A DNA stretch of 64,000 bases from Acanthochlamys bracteata (Eukaryota; Streptophyta; Magnoliopsida; Pandanales; Velloziaceae), in assembly GCA_019914995.1 (NCBI GenBank), contig CM034141.1, positions 2,480,001 through 2,544,000 on the forward strand. Direction: 5' to 3'. Positions 40,049-55,000 of the stretch are shown here, piece after piece. The number at the start of each line of letters is the position of its first letter. Position 1 is the first letter of the stretch. A program made the translations under genes and the position numbers. The notes under the pieces are model-generated. The model did no database searches, was not told where the DNA came from, and worked only from the letters and a program-made list of their open reading frames with translations.

Positions 40049-43026
40049 GAGATTTTATATTCAAAATGATTATTATCAGAAAAAGATTGGATCATTTACA
40101 TATTTGAACTGCAGGAATTTTTGCCTGTGAAGTATTAGGATATTATGTATCACCAAATATTACTAAACTTTTAGGTTCAAGTGTACCAGCCATTGCTAAA
40201 CTTTGGAAAACCTTTCATTCCTACAACTAAGTTGCTGACGTTGCATACGTAAATGTTTCAGAATTGACGGAGTAATGATAGATGCACCTGCCTAGTGCCT
40301 ACACAAGTAATAGTAACAGTGGAAGTATCACATACGAGGATACTTTTATTAAGAATTTTTGTAAAGCAGAACCCTGTCAGCCCCACTGAGTCATCCAGAA
40401 TGCCACACGTCATGGATGCCCCACTCCACGGACCATGAACAAAGCAGATATTACTTACTAATCCAAGCTAATATATATATATATATATTTTTTTTTTAAA
40501 TCAAAATAAAAAAATAATATATATATTTTTTATCAAATATAATTTTTTATATTATTTTAATTTAAAATTTGGATAAAAATTTATTCATATTTTGATTAAT
40601 TTGAAATTTAATAATATTTTTTCCACTTATAATTATTTATATTCAACAATAGAAATTAAATTTAAAATCTTACCATATATCTCTAAAAATAATATATTTA
40701 TTTATTTTATTTATATATATATATATATATGAAATTTTTGTTACTTCACTCAGTTCCTCGGAAGATTAAATAGTTAGTTCATCCAATACGAAAACAGATT
40801 TGAGATCTTAAGTTAAAGGTTACAGACGAAACGTTAACCCTTGGGTCGAAACAGCCCAAGGGTGTTACTGACGTCAACATACAAGACAATGACTTCTAGG
40901 GCATGTCGATCATATAAAATAAGTTTCGTAAAGTTAAATTCGACCAAAAATAAAATTTTAATTAATAATTAAAAATATAAAGTATAATTTAAAATAAAAT
41001 TTTGATGAAAATAAGTTTGATATAATACTAGAAATAAAGTTTAAAATAATTAGTGAAATATGTGGAGTACGAAATTCAAATTTTAAATAAAAAAATAGAA
41101 TTTGATGATAATTGAAATATAGGTTGCTAGCATGGAAACATGCCCTTACTGCTCCCATGGGTGCCCCTTGAAGCAAAACATGTCACGTGTCTAGTCAATT
41201 CATTCAAGGTTTAGATTAATATGGTTTTTACCTGAACCGGTTTCTTCCCAAACCCATCCATTTGTTGAATTTTATTTTGTGGAATTTTGGGAAAAGAAAA
41301 TGAAAGCAAATAAATTTTAGTTGAATCAACAGAAGTTCTAACAAAAAGATCGAGTATGGAGAAGATCTGTCGCATAGTTCTGTTGATTAAGCATATCAAG
41401 CAGTAGCACATTAGACTTAAGCTTATTTTTTTGAATATGCATGTGCACCTACACTATAAATATATTAATTAAAAATTTGGTACTACATTAATTTTGTCAA
41501 TTCAATATTTACCATTAAGTAAATTTATAACAAATTTTACAAAATATTATTATAAGTGCTGTCATTTGCAAATTATTAGTTTTCTCTATTTACAAATTTT
41601 TTAGAGAAGTATATAAAGCTTTTCTAAAAAGACTTATGAGACTTTTGAAAAATGAGTTTGATTTTTTTAACTTCAAAAAAATAATAAACTTGTATAGATA
41701 AAGATCTATAACACACAATTCACCTAGACTTTCTATAATTTTTAAAAATAATTTTTGGAATATTGTAAAAAATTTATTAAGGAGAAGTAGAAATAAAATG
41801 GTCAAACAAAATGAAAAAGCTTTGCCAAACGATACAAAAAGTAAACTTTGAAGTTTCATAATTTCTAATATAATAAAATAGTCTAACTAATTAAAGAAAA
41901 TCTAGTAATTTAGAAATTCTAATCTATACTTTAAAGTAGTTATATGATATCAAAGCAAGATAGACCTAATCGGCTTAGGATTTGGGTTAAGCCAATCTCG
42001 TTACCCGCATCATTCAAGACCTTTTTTATAAACGTTATTTCAGCACCTTTATGATCTATTACATTTAAAAGCAAATAATCTACGTCATTTAATGCTTCAC
42101 TTCAAAGCAATTAGTTCACTTCATTTCATTGCAAGTAGCCATTTCAAATTCTAAAATAAAAACAGCGCTATTAAAAACATATGTTAGGAAAGATCCAATC
42201 TCATATTATTTATGAATAATTTTAAAATAATATTTATAAAAAATTTGGGATTACTTTTTTTTCTTGCCAATTAATTTTAAAAAAATTCTAAACTCCTCAC
42301 AAATTTCTCATTCTTTATGTTCAGCAGAAAAAAAAAACCGAAACAAAAGGGACAATTATGTCCATCCGATATTCCACGCAAGACCAAATGTTATTATCCA
42401 TTACCCTGCTAAAACTTATCAAAAGCAAAATCATTGGCTCAAGTTTCATATTCGTTCCATCATGACACTGGCTCGTTTCGTCCATTTTAAAGACTATGAA
42501 AAGTCGAAATATAGCTTTTATATTGACACTATTATCTTCGATATCATTCATCAAAACAGTCGTGAAAATAGCATCTTTGTTTGAGTAATGTTTCTTTAGG
42601 TATACCACAGGTGCTATCGCAGTGAAAAATGGAAGGATTTTGAAGGGCTTTACCTTGTCGCTTCACGAGGTGGAACTTTGCAAGTCTGTTTTAAAAGCGG
42701 CGTTCCGCTCAAGATAACATTGCAATGGAGAACTGTAACAGGAATCATTTTACACTTCACTAACAGAAGCAGCATTCAGAGATTATTGTAGGTCTATCAG
42801 CACAAAATAATCCTTATCAATTGTACGTACGAACAAAAGAGTGCAAAGCATAGGCACAGACTACATATATATACACGCATTATCTTGGTGTTAGCATATT
42901 TATATCATTGATACTGTTCTAAAGATTAGAGTATATATAATATGCAAAAGGCATTGTTGTATAGTCGAAAAGACCAAGAGAAAATTTGTGCGTTGATCAT
43001 TATCAGGTCTTCCTCCAAATCAGTCA
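40049..43026. other. intergenic DNA between the PPR and DEMETER-like genes
   Basis: No gene is supported. The stretch holds AT-rich tracts with TA dinucleotide runs near 40470 and 40715. A degraded small-element-like block at about 41610-41835 contains ATAAAGCTTTTC and AAGCTTTGCCAAAC. The 3' untranslated region of the DEMETER-like gene should lie just below 43027, and the PPR promoter just above 40048. I see no clear signals for either. Confidence 0.35.
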
Positions 43027-46000
43027 TCAACAACGTTTGAAGAATCTCTTAGGTGAAGTAGCTTTCATCCGAGCAGGTATGGTTGCTGGTGAGTGCAGTC
43101 TATGACAAAGAGGCATCGGCATTCTTGTTTTTCGATCAAAACCTCGCACGCAAATACTTCCTGCAAGTCAAGAAGAGAATTCAACCACTGTTATGAGTAC
43201 TTCGCAATGCAGAACGGAAATCTAAGAGAATGGTCAAAGTAAAAAGCACGTAATGCAACCAATACTTCTGGTCAGCACTCAGCAGCGCAAGATTAAAAAG
43301 AAAAACAGTACATCCTATACAGGTATTGATCTAGACATATTTAGTACCACTAGTAAATTTAATCAGTTTATAGCATTGCCGAGTAGGCTTCCCTCCCTTT
43401 ACTTCAACTACATTAATGTTCCATAATTGTGATTTCTATGTTAATTAATCTCAACCTTGTTATTCATACTTAACACAAACAGAGAGCATATATTTGGGAA
43501 ATACAGAACATACCATTGAGAAAACATTTTTGTATCGCATCTCCATCTAGGCCTGAGAAAAAGGAATACTAGCATGAATAATTTGAACAAAATAAAGTTC
43601 AGCTGGCATCATCATACTGTTACCTCTACATATTGCTGCAGTAGAGGTGCCGAAGTACACAGTCTGTGTCGGTAATTGCCATATCAAGTTTCTGTCTACA
43701 GTAAGGGGTTTACAGCTACTTTCATGATCTGCAAATACCTGCAAATAAATTGTTGACGTCCTGTTTAATTCTGCAATAGCATGATGTGAAAAAGCCAAGG
43801 CAAAATGATGTTTTCTGAACTAGAAAGTGTCTCAAATACGGCATTTTTCTTCAGACGAATCTCACATGTAATCACTTTTTCTTTCTGCTGATAAAATTCT
43901 CACATGCAAGCCCTTAGGACTTACTTCATTGATTTGGAAATAAGTTCCATCAAGTGGAAAGCTTCCTCTCACAGCTGTTCTACAAGGTATCTGTACAGTG
44001 ACAATAATGCCAAATTATTTGATATGTATAGGTATACAAAGAGCAAGGCATAGACAATGATATATGGACGTACTGAAATAGTTAAACGTTACGTACAAGT
44101 CAGATTATAATAGGCAAACTTCGCACTTCCCTAGTTAATTTGTCCGAAGCTGAAGTCGTTTTCAAAGATTTATCTCCACGGAAAGCCAATGGATGGATCT
44201 CGGAGTATGTCCTAAACTAGAAGGTGAATCTCATGAGCATATGCATGGGTTTTTGCACATCTCATGTGCTCACCAACCCACAGACAAGTCTTCTGCATAA
44301 CAGACAAAATATTGATAAGAAGGAGAAACCTAATTCCCCTCTAGGATTGACATTATATGAGACTTGCAAAAATCAACTTAATCAGCAAGTCAATCTAACT
44401 TTCCGCTGTTCTTAACTAAAAGTGCAAGGTAAATAACTACATGCTTGACTACATCAAGCCCACATTTGTAAAAGTAGAGAATGATGTTTTATAGATATGT
44501 CTGAAATGTTCTATGGTGAACCTAAATAGGGGTATATCAGATGTGAAGCTAATAGTATTATTTTGAGTATCCCGATGGACACCCCAAATTGTATCCTTTT
44601 CTTCAAATTCACCACTCATCCTCTAACATTTATCACGAGACATATATCTTCTCATCCCAACCATACAACAAAAGTAGCGATACAAAAAAGGTACTCGCTA
44701 AAGTACCCATAATACCATTACGGAGTTAAAATATATTTGTTTGAGAAACTCAAAGTTAATCATTTGTGAGGTTTTAGACAAAGTACGCATGCCACTCGCC
44801 GCCACTACTGCGGATTTCTCTCAAATCTTTATCTCACTGTCGTTGCTGATTGATTTCAATTGATCGACACAAATTGTTGAGCGACAGAGAAAGAAAAGAA
44901 GAGAAACAGAGAGAGGAAGAGGGAGCAGATACACAAAATCGCTAAAAGAAAGAGAGACGAGAGACTGGCCATGAAGCTAACTTAGATCTGAAGCTTCAAT
45001 CTTCTTCCTCAAATTTGAAGCTTCCTATCATGCTTCAATCTCCTTCCTCGGATCTGATGCTTCCTCAGTTCTTCCTCGAACCTGAAGCTACCTCTCTAGG
45101 TTTCTCACTTACAGCTGCTGCGAACCATGAAGCTCAATATTCTTCTTAGTCTCTGTCTTCTCCTGCTGTCCCAGATCTGCGTGCAACGAGAAGGTCAGGC
45201 GGGGGAGTAGGAGAAGCGAAAGAAGAAGAATCAGTCGCAGAAGAGGAGAAATCAGCCATGGAGACAAAGATGGAGTTGAATGCATGATATGAATTGATTC
45301 ATTGAGTAATTAACTATTAAGCTGCTGCTAAGTAATGGATTTCTCTATTGACATTGATGTTCTTGATCACCTATTTTCTTGTTTGGTTGATTTCTTCGTC
45401 AAATCAATATTAGCAAACCCGGACCGGATTGTCCGGATCGATCCGTAAATCGTCGACCGGATGGTAAATCAGTCCGGAAGTGTAAAAAAATCAGTCACGT
45501 CAGTGACTCGGTTTGATCGGGTTAATCCGTTTTGATCTGGTTGAACCGTCAACTCATTCGTCCGAATCGACCCGGCCACATTAAAAAATATATAAAAAAT
45601 CTTATTAAGTTATTAACGCGGATGAAGTGATGAACCAAGTCTTTTTTCTCGCCTGACAAACTTCCTAGATTTTTTTCTCTTCCAAATTCTGCTCGGTGAA
45701 TCCTTCAACCTTTTTTTCCGGCAAGATTCTGTTTTCCTGTGAGAATTCTTGTCTTATTTCTTGGCAAAATATCTTGTTTCGCTCCCCCTACCACTCTCCA
45801 GTTGTGGTTTTCTCGACAATTCGGCTAGCCGTTCTCGACAATGTCTTTATCTCTCCGCTCCTGTAAATTTTTTGGCTCCGCTCCACCTGCGTTTTTCTTT
45901 CTCTGGCTCTCCGCTCCGCTGCTTCCCTCCACCTGCTGATTTCATTCTCTGTCCGTTTGGTTAGCCGCTCTTCAGCTGCTCTCGAAAACGACGAAAAATT

Positions 46001-49000
46001 CTCTAACTGCGATAGGTTCTCTGGTTCTCTGCTTCGTTTGTGTTTTTCATTCTCCGCTGCTTCGCTTCGGCTCCCTAATACGTTGTCGTCCGCTTGCAAT
46101 TTCAGTGCCGTGCCAGACAATATCTAATGCTGGTTCTAATCCGTCGAGCGATTCTGCCACACAATCTTCAATAATTTCACCAACTCAAAGTTCCTCGTGA
46201 GGAAAAAGTGATCATGCTTGGAATCACTATAAGCTAGTTGAAATTGGCAACAATAATAAGAAAGCAAATTACTATGAAGCTATTATTCAAGGACATTTGC
46301 AAGAGGTGATCTTAACAGATTCAAGCAACACTTAGCTGGAGTAAAAAGAGATGTTGGAGCTTGCAAGAATATTCCTAATGATGTTCGCTATCAGATGAAG
46401 CTGCACACTGATGATTTCTTTTAAAAAAAAGAAGATATCAAGAAACGCTCGACGAATAGAATTCATTTAATCAACACCACAAAAAATGTGAGAAACAAAC
46501 TTACAGAACATTAAGTGAGGCCGGAGATGCTCAACCAGATCAAGGCATGTCTTCAGGAATTGCAGAGGGCATGTAGAAAGAGAAAAGCATTCAACTTCAA
46601 AAGAATAAAAGATAATGCCTATGTATTCATATTTCATGCCAAGAACTACTCCTAATGCACAACCCACATTGAAGAGTGTTTTGTAGAACAAAAAAGCAAT
46701 AGAAAGATGTGGCATTGCTATATCTAAATGGATAAATTATGCATGCATATCATTAAAAACTGTTAAGTCTGTATTTTGAATCTATACTAAATGCTATTGC
46801 AAATATGGGTGCAGGTTATAAAGCTCCTCGCTATCACACTTTTCGATTTTGTTGTATAAAAACGTTGAGGAGACAATACGCTATGTTGAAAGCTATCGTG
46901 ATACATGAAAGAGAACGGGATGCACTATTATAGCTGATGGATGGTGAGATCAAAATAAAAGAACTTTTATCAATTTTTTGATTTATTGCCCGAAAGGTAC
47001 TATCTTTCTCAAATCTATTGATGAATCTCATGCTTCCAAAACTGCAGAGATGTTATACAAGATGTTTAGGGAAGTCGTTTTATATGTAGGTGATGAAAAT
47101 ATGATTCATTTTGTCACTGATAATGCATCTAATTATGTGTTGCCGATAAACTATTAGAGCAGGAATTTGGAGGTTTGTTTTGATCTTCTTGTGCTGCCCA
47201 TTGTATTAATGTAATATTTCATAATTTTGACATGTTAGATGAAGTTAATAATTTGGTAACTCATGCATCTAGAGTCACAAAATATATATCTACAACAACT
47301 GTTTGCTTTGCATTTGATAAGAAAATTTACATTTGGAAAAGAAATACTTACACCAACACCTATTCATTTTGCTACCAATTTTATTGCTTTGCAAAATATA
47401 TTGGGTGAAAAGGATAGTTTAAGGGATATAGTAACATCAAAATAATAGACAACTTCAGCGTATGCTAGAGAAAATAAAGGAAAGAAATTTGCAGATGACG
47501 TTTTAACTCCTTTTTGTACAAAATGTGCCATTATAGTGAAACTTACTGCTCCTTTAGTTCGTGTTCTTTATATTGTTAATAGTGATGATAGGCTTTTCAT
47601 TTGGTACTTGTTTGAGGCTATTCATAGTGCCAAAGTTGAGATATTGAGAAAATTCAGAAAAAAATAAGGAAAGAATTACACCAAATCTAACTATTAATAA
47701 TAAATGGAATCATCAGTTAGATAAAGTTTTGTATGCAGCTGGTTATTGGTTCAAACCTCGATATCAATATGAGGCCTCTTCGTATGAAAATTTTCTTCCA
47801 TTGTTTTAGGAGTTTTGTATTGTATGTTATAGAAAAGTTTATTGTTGGAGATTTTCAGTTAATTAGTAAGATGACCAATGAGATGAAGCTTTTTAGAAAT
47901 ACAGAATGAGACTTTGGACATATTTTTGCTATAGCTAATCGTCAACGTATGGCTACAGGTAGTGATACTTATTAATTATATGATTACTTGATTTTTATAT
48001 TGTTTTTGTTTTCTAAAATATTTATATTCTTGTAGATGAATGTTGGTTGTTATATGAAAATAGTGCTAAACATCTCCAAAAGTTGGTCATTCGCATATTA
48101 AGCCAAACGTGCAATGCCTCAGGTTATGAGAAAGATTAGAGTATATTTGAGCATACCCATTTTCTGTGACATGCATCCTGTTGAATGAGTCAACATTCAT
48201 TCTTATCATCTGCTTGCAATGAGTCTATTTACGTGATTGAATAAAGTTCCTAATGATTGCTTGCTTTCTTCAGATGGTTGCTAGAACTAGCTTTGCATCT
48301 CAATAATTTATTGGGTTGTAATATAACTGCTAGGAGTTTCATTTTAGAATATGTCCTAGTACAGAGCCTAGGACTGCTTGCTTGTGGAGTAGTGAAAATT
48401 TCTTATGTTATGAAATCTACCAATTGCTTTGCTGCCTGCTTGCACCGAGTCACTACCTGTTGCTTGAGTGCTTGTTAGGAGTAACATAGCTTGTAGGAGT
48501 AACAATGCTGCTTGCACTAACACGCAGGTGAATGATCTCAGCCAGACAGTGAAAAAAGAACTTAAAAATCAAAGAACTACAAGTGAGCAAATGTTTATGC
48601 CTTCATGGAGGAATGCATTGAAGAAACAAATTGCTTTTTCTGTTTTACTGTATGAGATTGTTATTGAAAAAACTACCTGCTGGGCAGTAAGCCAGTAGGA
48701 GATTATTATTCTCTTACTAGCTTACTTTAGTAAGCTAATATGGTAAGCCAGCAATGTAGCTACTGATATTGTGATTGTTATTATTATTCTAAACTTCTGA
48801 AGCTGTGATTGCTGTGATTGTTATAACTTGTTAGTTTTGCTGTTTAGACCCTTCGAAGGGCTGTTATATTGATATGTCATGTGTATTATGTTAATCCTCT
48901 GAAAGTTTTAACTTTGAATTCTTACTGGTTGCCTAGTGTGTGCAAGTGTGTAAGTGTGTAACTTTGAATCCTATCATGTGCAAGTGTGTAACACAGTAAC

Positions 49001-52000
49001 ACTACAGGAACAGTATCCGGCGGGTCAACTTGACCAGCCGGATTGACCTATGACCCAGACACAAATCCGAGTCGATCGCCGAGTTGGTTTTTATAACAAG
49101 GCTTTAGATATGTCTTCTACAATTGATGCTGAGAACAATAAGAATTCCTTACTGACCATTCATGAGAATCTTTTCTCTAATTCATATCAATTAGATGATG
49201 CTAATTATCGTATTTGGTCTAAGACTTTGGAATGCATACTACTGGTAGTCTGGTAGAAAGGAAAAGCGATATAAAACAGGAAAGGAAGATGCACTCCCAG
49301 AGAATGATCCAGGCTATGATGAATGGGAGGCTGAAGATGCGCTAATAAAATCTTAACTTATTACATTCATGGCAGATAATATGTACTCCCAATTTGTTCA
49401 GTATGGAGTGGCTAAGAAAGTTTGAGATACAGTCAAGAGGAACTATCTTGATGTATCTGACTCTTCTTAAGTTTATGAACTGATGAAGAAATCCTCCAAT
49501 TGCATTCACAGACTACTATAATGAGTCAAAACTCAATTTCATAGAACTTGACTACCAAAGGCTAAATAATGTCTGTGCAACTAACATTGAGAACAAAAGA
49601 AGCGTATAGCGGAGGATCGTGTCTATATATTTCTTGCACTTGATCACAGTTTGAATCAAGTTAGTATTCGCATCTTGGCAACTTCTCCTTACTAAGTCTA
49701 AAGCGGCGTATCCATGCGTTCGTCACAAAGTGCAGCGATATATCACCATGAGAACGGAAGAGGACAGAGGGTTCATCTCTAACTGTCCAAAAGGATAGCT
49801 CTCGGCCAATACCTTCTGCTCCTTCTACCCTTCTATCGACTATTCTTCTCACTTTTAAAGTACTAGACATACAGTTGATATTTGATGGAAAAACCATAGA
49901 AATCCAGAATAGTATAAACTTAAGAATGCTACAAGGAAAAATAAAAAATTTGCTCGGGTTGCGCACACAGACCTCTTCTGCTTCTCCAACTTTTGGTTAT
50001 CATGTTTTTCGAGTGTCTTCTCAAGAAGATAATTCTGGTTTGATTTTTGTTTTTGCTACGGATTACTGATTCAGGGGCCACCCGTATGACTAGTAATTTT
50101 TTGATAATTAATTCTTCAAAATCTTATTATGTTACAAGGGCAGGGAATGTGTAGTAATTTTTCATACTGAATTCTCCAAAGTCTGTCCAAATTGCTAAGA
50201 AGACTCCTATGCCAATTACAGGGACAGAAAATATCCCACTTTCTTCTACACTCTTTTATCTTCTGTCTTACTTACACCTAATCATTAATAACCTCCTTTC
50301 CATTAGCAAGATTACCAAAAGTCTTGATTGTTTTGTAACCTCTTATTCTACTCATTATGTGTTTCAGGACAATCTAATGAAGATGATGATTGGCAGTAAA
50401 GAGAGAACGTTTTTATTACTTGGAAGAGGCGAGGGAGTTGAAATCTAACCATGGCCACAGTTTTCAAATAGAGAGGCGAGCGAGTTGAAATTTTATTTCC
50501 TCTGATGATAATGCAAAAATCAGTTTGCTTAAAATTACTAATCTATTACTGTATTATTTATTCATTTCTACCAATATATTAATAAATTATTATCTATTAT
50601 TATATTAAAAAATAGTATATTATATACTTTAACTTAAAAATATTATTACAATTTAATAATAATAAGAATAATAATATATTTATTAATAGGTTTATATAAC
50701 TAAAATATAAAAAATATTAAACAAAAACTATTTTAAAAATATGTTATAAAATTCATTTTCATAAATTAGATAATATATAAGATTAGATTCAAAAATTTAA
50801 CAAAACATCATTTATTATATATATAAAGACATTTCAGTCATTATATATTTAATTTATTTATAAGCACAAGTTTAGTCAAACATATCTTTAATTTTTTTTA
50901 CAAAAAACTTTAAACAATGAAATTTATTCAAACAAAATTTTAAAAAAAAAAGTTTTTAATCAGAAGTTCAACAGCTGCTTTCTCTGCAAAAGCATATAAA
51001 CAACTTTTTGAAAAGCTCTAAATTTAAAACTTAGACAAACATAGCCATAGATTCTGATTTTTCTAAATCCAAGTTAATAAGAAGTCCAAAACAAATTATA
51101 TGTTATATATTCAAGATAATTTGGTGACTTACAAAAGTAAGAAACAAAATGTAATATTGTTGTCTAGTGCAAAAGCTAATATCGTGATCTTCACTATGCA
51201 ACTACAAAGCTTACTTGGCTAACAATTTTCTTGATTAAGCTTAGGTATGGCTTTAAGAAAAACCTATGGTGCGTTTTTATGATAATACAGCAACTCCTAA
51301 TATTGCAAATAATCCGGTGCAACACAATCAAATTAAGCATGTTGAACTTGACAGAAACTACATCAAGGGTAACTTAGACTCTAATACGACAAATGTTTCT
51401 TATATTAAGCGTGCAGATCAACTAGCTAATATGATGGCTCACGTCAATACTAGAGGTAATATTATCTAAGTTGGGCATGTATGATATTTATACACCAACT
51501 TAAAGAGAGAGTTAGCATGTACATGTGTATACTATATCAATTATTTTAATATATGTGAAAGTAACACAAGAAAATCATATTACAAGTGTGTCCTTACACA
51601 GAATTGGATTCTAACAGGTGTATAAACATGTTATCCATTTTATTTATTTATGTTTTGGTAAGTCCAAGGATTCGACTCTCACTAGTGTATAAGCATAGTG
51701 ATTGGTACAGGCTCATAACTTGTAAGAATTCATTAATAATTTTGAACCCGGTTTGCCTCACTTTATGAACACCTGAACCTTGTGCTTTTTGAGATCTCCA
51801 AATGCACGCAAGGGTATAGTTGGGTTCAACAACTTAGGCATCATAGCACTTATGGCACGTTGTGCCTTCTCACCGAATTCTACCCTATTTGTTGTAGTAC
51901 GAGAGATTTTCAATACCATGAAACTATACTGCTCGCAAGCCTTTGGGTCAAATATAATTCTTTCAAAGCTATTCGATGGTCGTCAGCATCAAATCATCTG

Positions 52001-55000
52001 ACCCATGAAGTACTTTGTGTCGCTTGGTCAATCATAAGTTCATTGATGTCCATTTCTCAAACATCCTAGAGAAGGAAATACAGCTGCTGATTATATATCA
52101 AATATCCCTCCCAAAAGTGGTCATCTCACGTATTGGGCAGCACCCCTCCCGTACTACTGGATCATGCTTGTTAATATCAACAAATGATTGCCTGGACATT
52201 ACTATTGAGATGATCTTTAACACAAAACTGACTGTGAAAAAATTATCAAAACATCGTGCTCGTGTAAACACAATAAATACACGTAGATCAAAATAATCAT
52301 CTATGAAATGAACACAATAGCGAAACCTTCTTTATTAAGAAAACAGAAGGAATTCCTATCAATCAAAACTATTTCTAACTAAGAAAACTAATTATAGCGG
52401 GAGAAAGGTGAAATTATTCCCAAACGAACAATCAGAAATAACAATACTAGTACTTGCTAGAACAATTACAGTTTGTGGCTAGTTAGAAGAATGATGCCTA
52501 AGCCTCCACGAGCCTAAGCCTAGTTAGAAGAATGATGCCTAAGCCTAGAATACCGCAATGAGTTATAAATATGAGACGAGAACAACAAAGTTGTTGTTAT
52601 GATGACAGGTAGCATGGAACATGTACAATCTATTTTTAGGGTTCGCAAAAATATATTTTCCCCAAGCTTTGTCCAGCAAAAAGAAACCTAAATCATCAAA
52701 CTTAAAAGAAACAAAGCTCATTCACAACATTCTTACGTAATGTTATGAATTTTCTCCAAGTTCTTGTTTCCTTTTTGTGGTTTCTGTAAAGAATCTACTT
52801 TTTAATATTATATCTTTGAGTAGGTGCTGATTTCCTAGTCATCAATTCTTACTTGTAATAGTTTCTATGCAAAAACTCTCATCAATTTCCCTTATGATGA
52901 CAATTTCTTAGATAATGGATTTTATTTATAAGTAAAGATCAATTTTAGTTATTGACATCATGAATGTAGCTATGTGGCAAGAAGTTGATTAATGGCTTGT
53001 GAGCATAAAGTCATTAGATTGTTTAACCTATGGCTAAATTTTCCTAACCTATTTGGTGCATAGCATGATTAGGTAAATTACCTCCAAAATGAAACAAAAA
53101 CCTTCTTGCTCAGTGCCTCACAACCGAAGGACAATCCTGTGAGCAACAACTAATAATAGCTAGTTCGCCTTTGATCGACAGAAGGGTTAAGTTATTTTGT
53201 CCCACGAGCTAAAAAACCATATTTTCCAACTTCATATTGAAAACTAGAAACTGCCACCACGAGTTCCTGCAAATCAATTCAATTACGATAAATTTGAAAT
53301 AGTTTTCAAACTAGTACACTGATGATATTGTAGGACTAGTGAAAATGTTGGTCATTTAAGTTATGTAATAGAATGCGTTTTGAAATTATACATTATATGG
53401 AATTCAATTCTAAAGGAGTTATACTCGATATGACATATGCTTTCGGGGAGAATAAGATGAGAATTAACATGTTATATATTTTATAATTGAATTTAATACA
53501 AACCCAAAATTGCAAACTTTACTCATAGCTACTTGAATATGCAAGTTTTTTTTAAGAAGGGTGAGTTTCATAAAAATAAGGAAATGACACCTCACGTCTA
53601 GGAATATGCCCCATTTCAACTTTGGTATATATCAAGATTAGAACCATTAGATGTTATCAAATACATAATACTTACTTATATACCAAAGGGTAAAGCGTAT
53701 TGACCTACATCAAAAAGTTCATTGATGAATTATATCATAACGTATAAAATTAGATAGCATGTGACATTAAAACACAACCAAACACATGGAGTTTGAGTGC
53801 AAGTAGCTTTAATGTATTTAATAGTACTTAGACAGTTTTGATTTTTAGTTTAGAGCTGGAGAATATCAAATCTTTGAGAACAATGGACAAAACACTTCTT
53901 AAAACAGATTGAATAATAATAATGCATTTGTAATTCCATATGTACAGAGAAGTGAATATATGCTGTATTTTGTGTATTTGAACCACTAAAAGGCCACATC
54001 ATCTACACATAACATGAGAATACCAATAGTTTCAAAATTAATCGTCTCCAAGTATAATTGCAACTCTTGGTTCCCGAGCCTGTGGCACAATAAGCATGGT
54101 CCCTCTTGTTTGATTAATAAATTGATTATGGTATAATTCATTCAAATTTATGGTATAACTATCCAAATTGATTACGGTACAAACTATTTTCTTCCAGAAT
54201 TTTAATGCTCTTGTACAAAGATTTTTCCAAGTTCTGCATCTTGTAGATGCAACTTTCCTACAATTTCTCCAAGAAAAGTTCTTCCGTCACTCTGATATAA
54301 AACATAAACCTAGATTCTAATGAACTCCACATCCACGAGATATATTTCCTTTTGCTCAAAACTAATGTATTTGCTTTACAAATTTCTCACCCTCAGTTAA
54401 AAACTAATGTACTTCCTTATTGTTGAGCCTTAAAAGAACATGATGTACTATTTCAACGAGTTCGATAGAAAATCGATGAAACATTTCCAACCAAAAGACT
54501 AGTCAAAACTAGGAAAAAAGGACTAAAGACTAATGTATGAGGAAGTGATGAATAAGAGAAATGAACGAAAACAAAAGGAAGAAAAAAGAGATGTCAAGCA
54601 TGATCCTTTTAAAAAAAAAAAAGGGGGAAACTCCGTTTAGAATAAAGCATCTACACGTTCTCGTGTTCTAGAGAAGATTGACAAACTATAAGTGTAATGG
54701 CCCATATTGTGCAAGGATAATGTTGTTGAATAAAATTATCTTATTGTAACAACTAATGGGGCTAACGTTAACCAATTTCTTGAGATAACTAGTAACAACT
54801 TGGGCCTAAGCTGAAGGCTATCATTGAGGGGGTGTTCAAGAGTGCTTATGAAAAAAAACTTTTCTAAGATAGCATATTTTTGTCCTATCTCGAAAAAACG
54901 AGCTCTATTTTTTTCAAAAAAAATAAAAATAAACAATAATAAAATTTTATGGTGTAGAATTTTTCAATACTGTCAATTTTTTAATAAATTTTGTAGAACA

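Noticed and set aside
43027-44000. C-terminal demethylase exons as a separate broken pseudogene
   Set aside because: Exon phases and splice sites match exactly with the upstream exons at 59.7-63.9 kb, and no stop or frameshift was found in any exon.
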